64,000 nucleotides of DNA, from contig NZ_CP121197.1 of assembly GCF_029625215.1 (NCBI RefSeq), positions 310,001-374,000 of the forward strand, in the 5' to 3' direction. The first letter of the stretch is position 1. Every line of letters begins with the position of its first letter. The DNA comes from Aurantibacillus circumpalustris (GTDB taxonomy: Bacteria > Bacteroidota > Bacteroidia > B-17B0 > Aurantibacillaceae). Below the pieces are notes generated by a model that did no database searches, was not told where the DNA came from, and worked only from the letters and a program-made list of their open reading frames with translations. Positions 25,974-34,660 of the stretch are shown here, in pieces. The position numbers and the translations under genes were made by a program.

Positions 25974-27800
25974 TCATTCCTTGTACAACTTTGGAATGTT
26001 ATTTACAATTTTTATAACGCGTTCAAAATCCAGTCCTAATGTATCGAGGTACCATCTTATGTTTTGATAACGCGGTTGATTTTCATCTTCCACTAACTCT
26101 AAGGCTTTTTCTCTGGTTATTTGACCTTCACGAATTTGGTTACTACGAAAGGTATCGTGTTCCGTAAATCCTGCAACGGTATAATACACATAATTATAAA
26201 AAGCTGCTGTGCCATCGCCAATTCTCCAGGTGGTGCTAGTATCTACCGCAAGCTCCCATCCATATTGATTAATCAAAGTGTCATTCACTTGCTCCTCATC
26301 CCAACGCCAGTAATCAAAGATGTGATAGTAGTCTTTCTTTTTATTAAAGCTTCTGTAGTACTCGCCAGATAAAGTATCCCAAAGTGAGGAATTAAAATAT
26401 CCCGGACTATCCATCATGGCACGAAACCGCTTCGCATGGTAACGCAATTGTTTCATAGCGCCATGGCTATATACACGATCTTCTTCAAAATCAGGTTTAA
26501 TGCCTAAGAAACCTGTTTTAAAATGTGTCACTTCCAATGGATTGATGCCCCATAAATTCAAATCGATGCCTGTTTGTTTCTTCATTTCTTCTGCATAACG
26601 AAAGAAGTGTTTATCACCGGCGGTTAACATTGCCATCATACCCAAGTTGGGCGATTTTAGCCATGCTTCCAAATTCATCCGAATGTTTTTACGTTTTAAA
26701 GAAATGTCTGCGGCTACAATAATATTCTCGACGCCGAGCTCGGCGCACATCCTACTGATATTCCTTCTGCCCAAATCTGTCACCATTCCCCAATCATAGG
26801 TATAGGTCACCGGCCGAAGCTTTAGTTCTTTCACGATTAAATGCAAACCAAAACAACTATCTCTTCCACCTGAAAATGGAACGATGCATTCTAATCCACT
26901 TTTTTTTCTGTAAGGTTCAAGTATTTTGAATAATTCTTCTTTCGGTTTAGGTGTGTTACGAAGTTTATAGTTATGACAATAGTTACAAACTCCTTGTTCG
27001 TCAAAACGAATGTATGGCATCGTTTCAGGAAGGATACATTTTGTGCAACGCTTCAAATGAAGTTTTTTGTATTCCAATAATGCTTCCTGAGATTTATTAA
27101 AAACAAATTCAGGTATTAGGTTCTCGGTGCGAACTTTAAAATCATCCAAATTCCATTTTAAATTTTTTGGTACAGGAACATCTAAAACTTTATAGGATTG
27201 ATGGATCTGGGAAATAGCCTCACAGCCTATCTCCGTTAAAGCATATTTTTCAGAAGCAAAATAAGTAGCACCTGCTTTAGTTCCAGTATAAAGACTACCA
27301 TTATTTGAGATTAAAATAATTTTGCCAAGGTTCTGAATCAGGATGGCGCAGGAAACAACTCCCACACATTTTTTCATAATCACGGCTGCCAAATCATCAA
27401 TAGAAAAACCATTTTTAAGATGTTCAATAGTAATGCCAGCTATCACCTCTGTATCAATTTGATGCTTTCTTTCTACCGCAAGAGTTTTCCATATCTCTTC
27501 ATCGTTAACAATGATCCCATTGTGCAACACAAAAACATCTTCCCTCACTACCGGTTGATTATCAGCAAGCCCATTTGTAATCAAGCGGCTATGCCCCAAA
27601 ACAATTCGCGAATGATAGGGCTTGATTTTATTCAACAGCTTGTCAATATTGTAATCAGCTCTATAAATCTGGTAACGATCGTCTTTAGTAAAAATCAAGC
27701 CACTAGAATCTTTCCCTCTTTGCTGTGCATGTTTTGCCAGCAATTTCAAGTCTTTTTTATTAACCGCTTCAGAAGCTATAATGCCAAATATTCCGCACAT
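25974..27800 (-). CDS. Class II glutaminase fused to N-acetyl sugar amidotransferase
   Basis: A 608-residue two-domain enzyme. Residues 1-225 are an Ntn (class II) glutaminase: MCGIFG gives the Cys2 nucleophile, with LGHSRLIT and LHNGII following. Residues 250-608 are an N-acetyl sugar amidotransferase of the PseA/WbpG type: a CxxC-CxxC zinc knuckle (Cys252, 255, 272, 275) and an ATP-pyrophosphatase loop PFSGGRDS (308-315). WbpG-type enzymes turn an acetamido group into an acetamidino group with ammonia that HisH/HisF-like partners supply. Here the glutaminase is built in and no hisH/hisF homolog is nearby. It lies between asnB and a GT4. It probably makes an amidinated sugar, possibly from a ManNAc-type substrate. 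Confidence 0.85.
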   Translation of the reverse strand: MCGIFGIIASEAVNKKDLKLLAKHAQQRGKDSSGLIFTKDDRYQIYRADYNIDKLLNKIKPYHSRIVLGHSRLITNGLADNQPVVREDVFVLHNGIIVNDEEIWKTLAVERKHQIDTEVIAGITIEHLKNGFSIDDLAAVIMKKCVGVVSCAILIQNLGKIILISNNGSLYTGTKAGATYFASEKYALTEIGCEAISQIHQSYKVLDVPVPKNLKWNLDDFKVRTENLIPEFVFNKSQEALLEYKKLHLKRCTKCILPETMPYIRFDEQGVCNYCHNYKLRNTPKPKEELFKILEPYRKKSGLECIVPFSGGRDSCFGLHLIVKELKLRPVTYTYDWGMVTDLGRRNISRMCAELGVENIIVAADISLKRKNIRMNLEAWLKSPNLGMMAMLTAGDKHFFRYAEEMKKQTGIDLNLWGINPLEVTHFKTGFLGIKPDFEEDRVYSHGAMKQLRYHAKRFRAMMDSPGYFNSSLWDTLSGEYYRSFNKKKDYYHIFDYWRWDEEQVNDTLINQYGWELAVDTSTTWRIGDGTAAFYNYVYYTVAGFTEHDTFRSNQIREGQITREKALELVEDENQPRYQNIRWYLDTLGLDFERVIKIVNNIPKLYKE

Positions 27801-27853
27801 ATTATTAGATTTATTTTATAATTTCTATTTGTAGTTGATCCGTCCACATCCCA

Positions 27854-29719
27854 TTATCTTTTTACGATTCCATTTACTTTAAACCAGGCTCCTAAAGTGT
27901 AGTTCCTGTATTTACTATAGGAAGGTGTTCTGGTTCCCAATACAGTTTTATTATATTCAAGATACTCTTCAAAATCTTTGCCATAGCGCCCCAGCCAAAC
28001 CTCTTCAGGCGTCGTAAAACCCTTTTTATCTTTTCTGTATCTTATTTGTTGAGGCATCTCCACCATGGCTTCACGAAGGATGTTTTTTTGCCAACCATCT
28101 TTTATTAAAAAATTATTCGGCAAAGAATAACCGAACTCCACCAGCCTGTAATCCATAAAGGGATGACGCGATTCCATACTAAATGCCATACTATTTCTGT
28201 CATCTACCCTTAAGTACATGGGCAACTGATAGGTGTCGAAATCTTTAAGCATGATTTCATCCAGGCTATCTATTCTATTCCAATGCTTCTGAAGATGATG
28301 GTCGAATTTTTTAATTCCAGCTTTCATAAGAGCCGATAATTTAAGCTCATTAAAAACTATTTTATGTACTTTATTTTTTTCAATTTGTTTAATCGTAGAA
28401 TATTGCGCGATCAAGGAGAAATATTCCGGCAGTTTTCCTTTCACTAATAATTGCCGGCAGTATTTGTAAAAGTGATGATGATATCCACCAAACACTTCAT
28501 CCGCACCCTGGCCGTTAAAAAGTATTTTAATACCTGACTTGCTAGCCTTTTCATAAACACCCCACTGTGCGAGAAATGAGGTGTCAATTAAAGGTTCTTC
28601 CTGATGATAAACATGCTTTTCAAATTCAGGTATATTAAAGTCATTCATGACCTCCGCATAAATAGTTTTACAGGGAAGATCATTCGCGACAATTTTCACA
28701 TATTCAGATTCGTCTGCTTCCTTATATCCCGGAAAAACAGCAGAAAAACCAAGAAGTTCATTTTTTTTATTCTCAGATTTTAAAATATTCCTCGCAGAAT
28801 ATAAAATAGCACTTGAGTCGAGCCCGCCTGAAAGGGCAAAGCCAAAATCTACGTCGGCACGCATTCTTATTTTAACGGCATCATTCAGCAATTCTCTAAA
28901 CTGCATTATTGCTGCATCGTGCTCAATTCTGATTTTTGATTGACTGATTTGATAGTAACGGACTTGGTGTTTATGCAGAAAATTTTTAGCATACTCATTC
29001 ACATTCCATAAAAAATAATGCGATCCTTTGAATCTGAAAACGTCCTGGTAAATAGTGTTTTCATTGTGATCTACATAGCCAAAATCGGCAAAATCTTTAA
29101 TGTGTTCCTCATTTAGTTTTAATTCTATAGACCGGAACGCCTGTAGTTGTTTAGTTTCAGAAACGAGTACAAAACCATCTGCATTCTCCTTATAGTATAA
29201 GGGTTTCACACCAAAGCGATCGTTACTTATAAAAAGTTTTTTATGGATGGCATCCCAGAGACAAATGCTCCACATCCCATTGAATTTGTTCAGGCAATCT
29301 TTGCCCCAAATACGATACGCTTCTAAAATAACTTCTGTGTCAGAAGCGGTTTTAAAATTACATCCCAATAGTTTCAATTCTGCCCTTAGCTCAATGTAAT
29401 TATATATTTCACCATTAAAAACAATCCAAGAACCTTCCTTTCCTTCCATTGGTTGATGACCTGCCGGACTTAAATCTATAATACTTAGTCGTTTGTGCCC
29501 CAGAGCGAGATCAAATTTTTCTACTTCCTGATTGAACGGATTATTTATTCCTTCAATTTGAGAATAAGTAATTTTGTATTCTCCCGTATTAGTATTAATA
29601 AGCACTATTCCCTCATCATCAGGGCCGCGATGATTAATCTTTTGAAGAGATTCTATAAAATTAGTGTAGAGTTCTCTTGTTATATAGTTTTTATTAAATA
29701 ATATTGATATTCCACACAT
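27854..29719 (-). CDS. asnB: Asparagine synthase (glutamine-hydrolysing)-like amidotransferase
   Basis: A 621-residue AsnB-family protein: Ntn glutaminase (MCGIS with Cys2, NHRGPDDEG, FNGEIYNY) plus an ATP-pyrophosphatase synthetase domain (FALSGGLDSSAI, FNGQGADEVFGGY). In the housekeeping role it makes asparagine. In polysaccharide loci such paralogs are often presumed to amidate uronic acids or amino-acid substituents, which I consider more likely here. A 110-bp gap separates it from the SGNH gene upstream; 53 bp follow before the next glutaminase fusion. A second AsnB homolog is at 46275-48173. Confidence 0.85.
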   Translation of the reverse strand: MCGISILFNKNYITRELYTNFIESLQKINHRGPDDEGIVLINTNTGEYKITYSQIEGINNPFNQEVEKFDLALGHKRLSIIDLSPAGHQPMEGKEGSWIVFNGEIYNYIELRAELKLLGCNFKTASDTEVILEAYRIWGKDCLNKFNGMWSICLWDAIHKKLFISNDRFGVKPLYYKENADGFVLVSETKQLQAFRSIELKLNEEHIKDFADFGYVDHNENTIYQDVFRFKGSHYFLWNVNEYAKNFLHKHQVRYYQISQSKIRIEHDAAIMQFRELLNDAVKIRMRADVDFGFALSGGLDSSAILYSARNILKSENKKNELLGFSAVFPGYKEADESEYVKIVANDLPCKTIYAEVMNDFNIPEFEKHVYHQEEPLIDTSFLAQWGVYEKASKSGIKILFNGQGADEVFGGYHHHFYKYCRQLLVKGKLPEYFSLIAQYSTIKQIEKNKVHKIVFNELKLSALMKAGIKKFDHHLQKHWNRIDSLDEIMLKDFDTYQLPMYLRVDDRNSMAFSMESRHPFMDYRLVEFGYSLPNNFLIKDGWQKNILREAMVEMPQQIRYRKDKKGFTTPEEVWLGRYGKDFEEYLEYNKTVLGTRTPSYSKYRNYTLGAWFKVNGIVKR

Positions 29720-29829
29720 AGTAACTAAAAATACGTTTGGTTATGAACTTAATTTATATTCATAAACAAAATCTGCAGCTTGATTTTGAACAAAGAAATT
29801 ATTAATGGTAGAATGTAAAAACACTTTCA

Positions 29830-30795
29830 CTATTTTGATTCCTCTTTATTTAAGAGCTTGTCTTTAACTAATTTATTTATCAGCTGTTTATTGAAAATTT
29901 CAACTCCAGCCTGATTCAAATGTGAATTATCATAAAAATGATATGCTGTATTTATTGAATCACACTTACCATAGTCATAAAATATTATGTTGCTTTTGCG
30001 GATATTTTGTTTTAATAAATTAATAAATGGCTTGTGTATTTTGTAATTATCGAAATAAGAAACGGGTGAATAAACCAAGACAACCTTGATATTTTTCATT
30101 CTACACAAATCAACAATGTTTTTAAAATACTCCATTTGCTCCTCATCTATTTCAATTTTCTCATCATGTAATTTAATCTTTGCAAAATATTGTTCTTGCT
30201 TTTGCAAACTCATACTGTCTGGATTCATAGAATAGCCTTTCCCTGTATAATCTGCATTTTGATAATAAGAATTATCAGATTCAGTAAGTAGTCTCAGCGA
30301 TGCCATATTCATGGTTCTGACATCGCTATTATTTAACGCAATATCGCATGCCGCATTTTTGCTTTCAATGTTTTCTATTAGATCTGATGTGGACTCCAAG
30401 TCACTTTTAGCAAAAGATCCTGCAAAAACATCTATTAATAATAGTTTGCAATTTGTTGAATTTATGTAATGTTTTATTACAAAATATGTGTTTTTTATTG
30501 ATTGAGCCGACGTACCTAAATTAAAAGCTTTATAACCAGCGGATTCAAAAATAAATGGCGAATACCCTCTGTAAGCTCTTGATGAGCCAACAAAAACAAT
30601 ATCATAATTCTTAATACCATTCTTAAACTCTTGATACTTATTATACGTATCTCCACCTTTCCAGGTATAGTATTCATTTGTAATATAAATGATCGGCTTA
30701 CCTTTATATTTGATGTTTTTAAGTGTCACCATTCCAATAACATATAAACCGAAAATGGTTAATAGTGATACAAAAAGATGTTTAATGATAATCAT
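29830..30795 (-). CDS. Membrane-anchored SGNH-like protein (DltD/AlgX-like position)
   Basis: A 321-residue protein with one N-terminal membrane segment (about residues 5-25) and an extracytoplasmic SGNH-hydrolase-like domain. Block I is VFVGSSRAYRG (Ser at 71/72) and block V is DNSHLN (Asp289, His292), giving a Ser-Asp-His triad. Such proteins partner MBOAT acyltransferases (AlgJ/X with AlgI, DltD with DltB). Its start overlaps the MBOAT stop by one base, so the two are coupled. Likely role: completing transfer of an acyl or aminoacyl group to the exported glycan. Base composition looks more AT-rich than the flanking genes. Confidence 0.72.
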   Translation of the reverse strand: MIIIKHLFVSLLTIFGLYVIGMVTLKNIKYKGKPIIYITNEYYTWKGGDTYNKYQEFKNGIKNYDIVFVGSSRAYRGYSPFIFESAGYKAFNLGTSAQSIKNTYFVIKHYINSTNCKLLLIDVFAGSFAKSDLESTSDLIENIESKNAACDIALNNSDVRTMNMASLRLLTESDNSYYQNADYTGKGYSMNPDSMSLQKQEQYFAKIKLHDEKIEIDEEQMEYFKNIVDLCRMKNIKVVLVYSPVSYFDNYKIHKPFINLLKQNIRKSNIIFYDYGKCDSINTAYHFYDNSHLNQAGVEIFNKQLINKLVKDKLLNKEESK

Positions 30796-32234
30796 TAAAA
30801 TTGAAAATAAATAAAATCAACCTTGCCAAAGGTTCCAAATAGTATAATAAATACAATTAATAGAGATGTGATCATTGTTAGAACAAATGATTTTCTATTT
30901 TGTAATTTTACCATAGTTGAAAATAATTTATCTGTTAAAATAAAAAATAATAACAGGAGTAATGAAAATGCAAACTTAATTCCACCAAAATGCATCACAA
31001 AGATTTTAATTGCGGCTACATCGCTAAAAGTTGTGAATTGTTTCCTAATCAGAAGAAACGCATCTTCAGTAGACTCCGCTCTAAAAAAAACAAATGATAA
31101 TAATGTAAATCCAAACGTTAATAACCAACTAAAGGTATTGTATAAAAATGGATTAAATGTTTTTGACCATAATTGCCGTTTTTCTCTGGTAAGCATTTCA
31201 TAGGTTAAAGCTAATCCTTGTATAATGCCAAATAAAACAAATGTGAATTTTGCACCATGCCACAAACCACAAATAAAAAACGTTAAGAAAATTGCATAAA
31301 CTGTAGCCCCTTTTTTCCACTTCCTTTTACTGAATTGAAGAGGTGTATACATGTAATCTCTTAGCCATGCGGATAAGGACATGTGCCATCTCCTCCAAAA
31401 CTCAGTAACATTCTTACTTATAAATGGGAAATCGAAATTTTCTGCCAACTTAAAACCAAAAAACCTTGCAACGCCAATTGCCATATCTGTATAGGCAGAA
31501 AAATCTGTATATAATTGAAAAGCAAATAAAAATGTTCCTAACCATAATACCGAACCTGGATAGTGCGAAATATTACTATAAATATCATTTACATAAACAT
31601 CCAACCTATCCGCAATGACTATTTTTTTAAATAGGCCCCACACAAATCGCTGAATACCATATCCTATATTATCCCATGAAAATTTTTGAGGTGTGTGAAT
31701 CTGCGGAAATAACTCACTAGATCGACCAATTGGACCAGATAATATTTGAGGAAAAAAACTAACAAATAATGCAAAATAGCCCAAATGTTTTTCGGGTTTT
31801 CGCAAACCAAAAAATACATCTAAACTATAGCCAATGCTTTGAAAAGTGTAAAACGAGATCCCAATAGGCAATAGTAATTTTAAAGGGGGAATTTTAAGAC
31901 CGAATGATAACAAATTTGCTAGTTGCGAATATATATCTGTAAAAAAACCTAAATACTTAAATACAATTAAAATTCCCAAATTAACAACCATAGCCGAATA
32001 AAGAAATACCCGCTTTTTCACCATTACTTTTTTATACTCGTCCATTTTAATAGCTGAGTAATAAGTTATGGAAATAGTTAAGGCTAATAGTATTAAATAA
32101 GTTGGCTTTTCCCAACCATAAAATACTAAACTAGCGCACAGCAATACAACCCACCTAAAATTAATAGGAGTTACTAACCAACTAAGGAAAACTACACTAA
32201 AATAAAATAAAAAATCGAAGGAATTAAAAAGCAT
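30795..32234 (-). CDS. MBOAT-family O-acyltransferase (AlgI/DltB-like)
   Basis: A 479-residue polytopic protein of the membrane-bound O-acyltransferase family. The conserved PIGISFYTFQSIGY and FPQILSGPIGR segments, NVTEFWRRWHMSLS and the catalytic-His region CGLWHGAKFTF all match AlgI/DltB proteins. The family moves an acyl group from a carrier across the membrane. The gene is 6 bp from a carrier-protein gene upstream and overlaps an SGNH gene downstream, so its acyl donor is probably the adjacent carrier rather than acetyl-CoA. AT-rich. Confidence 0.9.
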   Translation of the reverse strand: MLFNSFDFLFYFSVVFLSWLVTPINFRWVVLLCASLVFYGWEKPTYLILLALTISITYYSAIKMDEYKKVMVKKRVFLYSAMVVNLGILIVFKYLGFFTDIYSQLANLLSFGLKIPPLKLLLPIGISFYTFQSIGYSLDVFFGLRKPEKHLGYFALFVSFFPQILSGPIGRSSELFPQIHTPQKFSWDNIGYGIQRFVWGLFKKIVIADRLDVYVNDIYSNISHYPGSVLWLGTFLFAFQLYTDFSAYTDMAIGVARFFGFKLAENFDFPFISKNVTEFWRRWHMSLSAWLRDYMYTPLQFSKRKWKKGATVYAIFLTFFICGLWHGAKFTFVLFGIIQGLALTYEMLTREKRQLWSKTFNPFLYNTFSWLLTFGFTLLSFVFFRAESTEDAFLLIRKQFTTFSDVAAIKIFVMHFGGIKFAFSLLLLLFFILTDKLFSTMVKLQNRKSFVLTMITSLLIVFIILFGTFGKVDFIYFQF

Positions 32235-32240
32235 TAACTA

Positions 32241-32480
32241 TTAATCTTCAATTTTTCGTTGTATTAAGTCTAATAAATCACCTACATTTTTCAAGCCCAT
32301 TACATCAAAACCTGTAATTTCTATTGCAAACGCTTCTTCAACAGCTGTAATCAAATCCAGGTGTGTAATCGAGTCCCACTGATCTATATCAGAAGCATTT
32401 GTACTATCAGTAATTTCGATTGCATCGTTTTTAAAAACACTTCTAAATACTTGAGTCAATTTTTCGTGATGTTGTTTCAT
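32241..32480 (-). CDS. Acyl/peptidyl carrier protein
   Basis: A 79-residue acidic carrier protein. WDSITHLDL places the phosphopantetheine attachment Ser at residue 37, and the surrounding helices and length fit ACP/PCP/DltC. It is predicted to hold the unit activated by the adenylating enzyme two genes upstream and present it to the MBOAT protein. It is separated from the GNAT gene by 2 bp and from the MBOAT gene by 6 bp. Confidence 0.9.
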   Translation of the reverse strand: MKQHHEKLTQVFRSVFKNDAIEITDSTNASDIDQWDSITHLDLITAVEEAFAIEITGFDVMGLKNVGDLLDLIQRKIED

Positions 32481-32482
32481 AA

Positions 32483-33109
32483 CTATTTTATATTTTTTAT
32501 CATTAATACTTTTCCATTACCGCTATCGGCGTTACTCAACATTTCAGCAGATATCTTATACCCAGATTTTTCATACACTTTAACGGCTCCATCATTTTTT
32601 TTCCAAACCTGAATTTGTATTTCGTTTAATTGAGAGTTGTGTGCAATTTTTTCAGTTTCTGCGAGTAATTGTTTTAATATTCCTTTACCTCTATATTCTG
32701 GCAAAGTGGCTACACAATCTATTTGCAGTGTATTTATTTTTTTTTGAATGCTTATATCTGAATGGTTTTTTAAAAAACCAAACGCTAATGCTACACTTTT
32801 TCTATCAAAACCTGTCATTAAAGCGCCTGTCATTAAATGATTAGAATCTCCAAACTCTCCTTCTTTATATACTGAAATTGCTGAAACTGGCACATTATCT
32901 ATACAGGCAATTAGATATGATTTATATGTAAGTGGATGCCCGTCTGTTTCATTATTTATAATTTTTTCAAAGTAAGATAAAAGTTCATCATTTGTTTTAC
33001 TAAACATTTTAGTATATGATGTGATTTCAAAACCTGTTGATTCTGCTAACAAAATAATTTTGGCTATAAAATTACAATCGTTCGAATTCGCTTTTCTTAT
33101 AGTTATCAT
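32483..33109 (-). CDS. GNAT-family N-acetyltransferase
   Basis: A 208-residue acetyltransferase fold. IDCVATLPEYRGKGILKQLL is the GNAT acetyl-CoA (motif A) loop, here with the R/Q-x-x-G-x-G/A form RGKGIL, followed by VWKKNDGAVKVYEKSGYK (motif B region). The start directly abuts the stop of the adenylating enzyme (no gap). In this position it might N-acylate an amino-acid substituent before or after loading, or act on an amino sugar; the substrate cannot be told from sequence. Confidence 0.85.
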   Translation of the reverse strand: MITIRKANSNDCNFIAKIILLAESTGFEITSYTKMFSKTNDELLSYFEKIINNETDGHPLTYKSYLIACIDNVPVSAISVYKEGEFGDSNHLMTGALMTGFDRKSVALAFGFLKNHSDISIQKKINTLQIDCVATLPEYRGKGILKQLLAETEKIAHNSQLNEIQIQVWKKNDGAVKVYEKSGYKISAEMLSNADSGNGKVLMIKNIK

Positions 33110-34588
33110 TTAGCTTAAATAAATTTTATGCAATAATTGTTTGTCTATTTTTCCACTAGTATTTACCGGCAAAGGATTAACGGCAATGAAATGGCGAGGA
33201 ATCATATAAAAAGGCAGTGAATTTTTCAAATTGTTTACCAAATCATCTTGTTCAAACTTCCCTTCGATTAATGCATACAAATCGGTATACTCATCAGTAA
33301 TTTTTGCCAACACCACTATACTATCTAATCCACTTGCTTGCTTAATTGCATGTTCAACTTCTCCCAACTCAACTCTAAATCCATTAACTTGTACCTGATT
33401 ATCTTTTCGATTAATGTATACAACATTTTTGTTTTTGTTTTTCACAACTATATCTCCTGTTTTATACCATTTCTTTTCATTGCTGTCAATATAAAACGCT
33501 TGAGCTGTTTTTTCTGAATTATTCCAATAACCTTTAAAAATCTGGTCGCCTTCTACAATCAATTCACCTCTTTCTCCATCAATAACATCTTCGTTCTTTT
33601 CATTAATTATTCTAAAATTTATGCCGCTTAAGCCTTCTCCAATTGGGCATAAACCATTAATCGTTTGATTTTCAGTATTTTCATCTAACTTATAAAACAA
33701 ACACCAAACAGTCGTTTCAGTTGGACCATAGGCATTTTCTACGACAGAATTTTCTGCCGATTTCTGCCATTCGATTGCTAATTTAAGGGGTAATGCTTCA
33801 CCTGTAAATAACGTGGTGTGTACACTTGGTATTTTAATAGAACCTAACATTTTTAATTTTTTCAAATAAAAAATAGCTGAAGGAGGAATTGTAACAAATG
33901 TTGCTTTATACTCATAAATAGCTTTAAACGAATTTACAGCTACAATGCCATCCATATCGGGGACTAACAAAGCGGCTCCGCGTTCCCAAGCCATAAAAGT
34001 ACAAGCTAATGAAACATCAAAAGATAATTCGAAAGCTTGCAGAACTATATCCGTTTCATTGATTTTAAATCTTTTATCTAATGCTTTAATTAATGCAGAA
34101 AAATTTCTATTGGTGATTGATATGCCTTTAGGAATTCCAGTACTACCAGAAGTAAACAAGATGTAAACTATTTGACTTTCATTAAACTCGTATTGATGCG
34201 ATTGATTGTTATAATTTAAATCGTCAACAGGTAATGATGCATTTTCTTGTAACTCATTAACTCTTTCTAATGAATGATTAGAGTGTAGAATAGTTTTAAT
34301 ACCTGCATCGTTTATCATTTTTTTTAATCGATCATTTGGAAATTTATGATTGAGTGGTACAAATCCTTTATTAGATAATAAAATAGCAATTAGTGAAGCA
34401 TAAGTGTTTTCATTATTATCTGTGTACAGGCCAATCAAATTTGTCTCACTTTTATCTTTAACGATTAACTCCTGGGCTATTGAGATGGCCTTGTTTAATA
34501 TCCATTGATAAGTAAACTTTTTTCCATTTATAATGATGGCTGTGTGGTTTGGGAATTTTAGCGCTGATTTGAAAAAACCTGTTAACAT
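33110..34588 (-). CDS. AMP-forming adenylating enzyme (amino acid adenylation, DltA-like)
   Basis: A 492-residue stand-alone adenylation domain. Core motifs are intact: A3 ILFTSGSTGIPKG, A5 NAYGPTETTVW, A7 WYKTGDIV, A8 RKDNQVQVNGFRVELGEVE and A10 NTSGKIDKQ with its catalytic Lys. The size and domain order are those of DltA and single-module NRPS adenylation enzymes. It would activate an amino acid or small carboxylic acid as AMP ester and load it on the downstream carrier. It is the first gene of the five-gene cassette, 72 bp after a GT4 gene. The substrate is unknown; the binding pocket (FDVSLACTF helix) needs modelling. Confidence 0.88.
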   Translation of the reverse strand: MLTGFFKSALKFPNHTAIIINGKKFTYQWILNKAISIAQELIVKDKSETNLIGLYTDNNENTYASLIAILLSNKGFVPLNHKFPNDRLKKMINDAGIKTILHSNHSLERVNELQENASLPVDDLNYNNQSHQYEFNESQIVYILFTSGSTGIPKGISITNRNFSALIKALDKRFKINETDIVLQAFELSFDVSLACTFMAWERGAALLVPDMDGIVAVNSFKAIYEYKATFVTIPPSAIFYLKKLKMLGSIKIPSVHTTLFTGEALPLKLAIEWQKSAENSVVENAYGPTETTVWCLFYKLDENTENQTINGLCPIGEGLSGINFRIINEKNEDVIDGERGELIVEGDQIFKGYWNNSEKTAQAFYIDSNEKKWYKTGDIVVKNKNKNVVYINRKDNQVQVNGFRVELGEVEHAIKQASGLDSIVVLAKITDEYTDLYALIEGKFEQDDLVNNLKNSLPFYMIPRHFIAVNPLPVNTSGKIDKQLLHKIYLS

Positions 34589-34660
34589 GATTCTTTTTGT
34601 AATTATTAAGCTTAGTTATTTTGCGTTATTTAAATTTCTTGCTCGTTTTAATATTATCGA

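Noticed and set aside
27420-27821. 133-residue plus-strand ORF antisense to the amidotransferase fusion
   Set aside because: It lies fully within a well-supported coding gene and has no recognisable domain.
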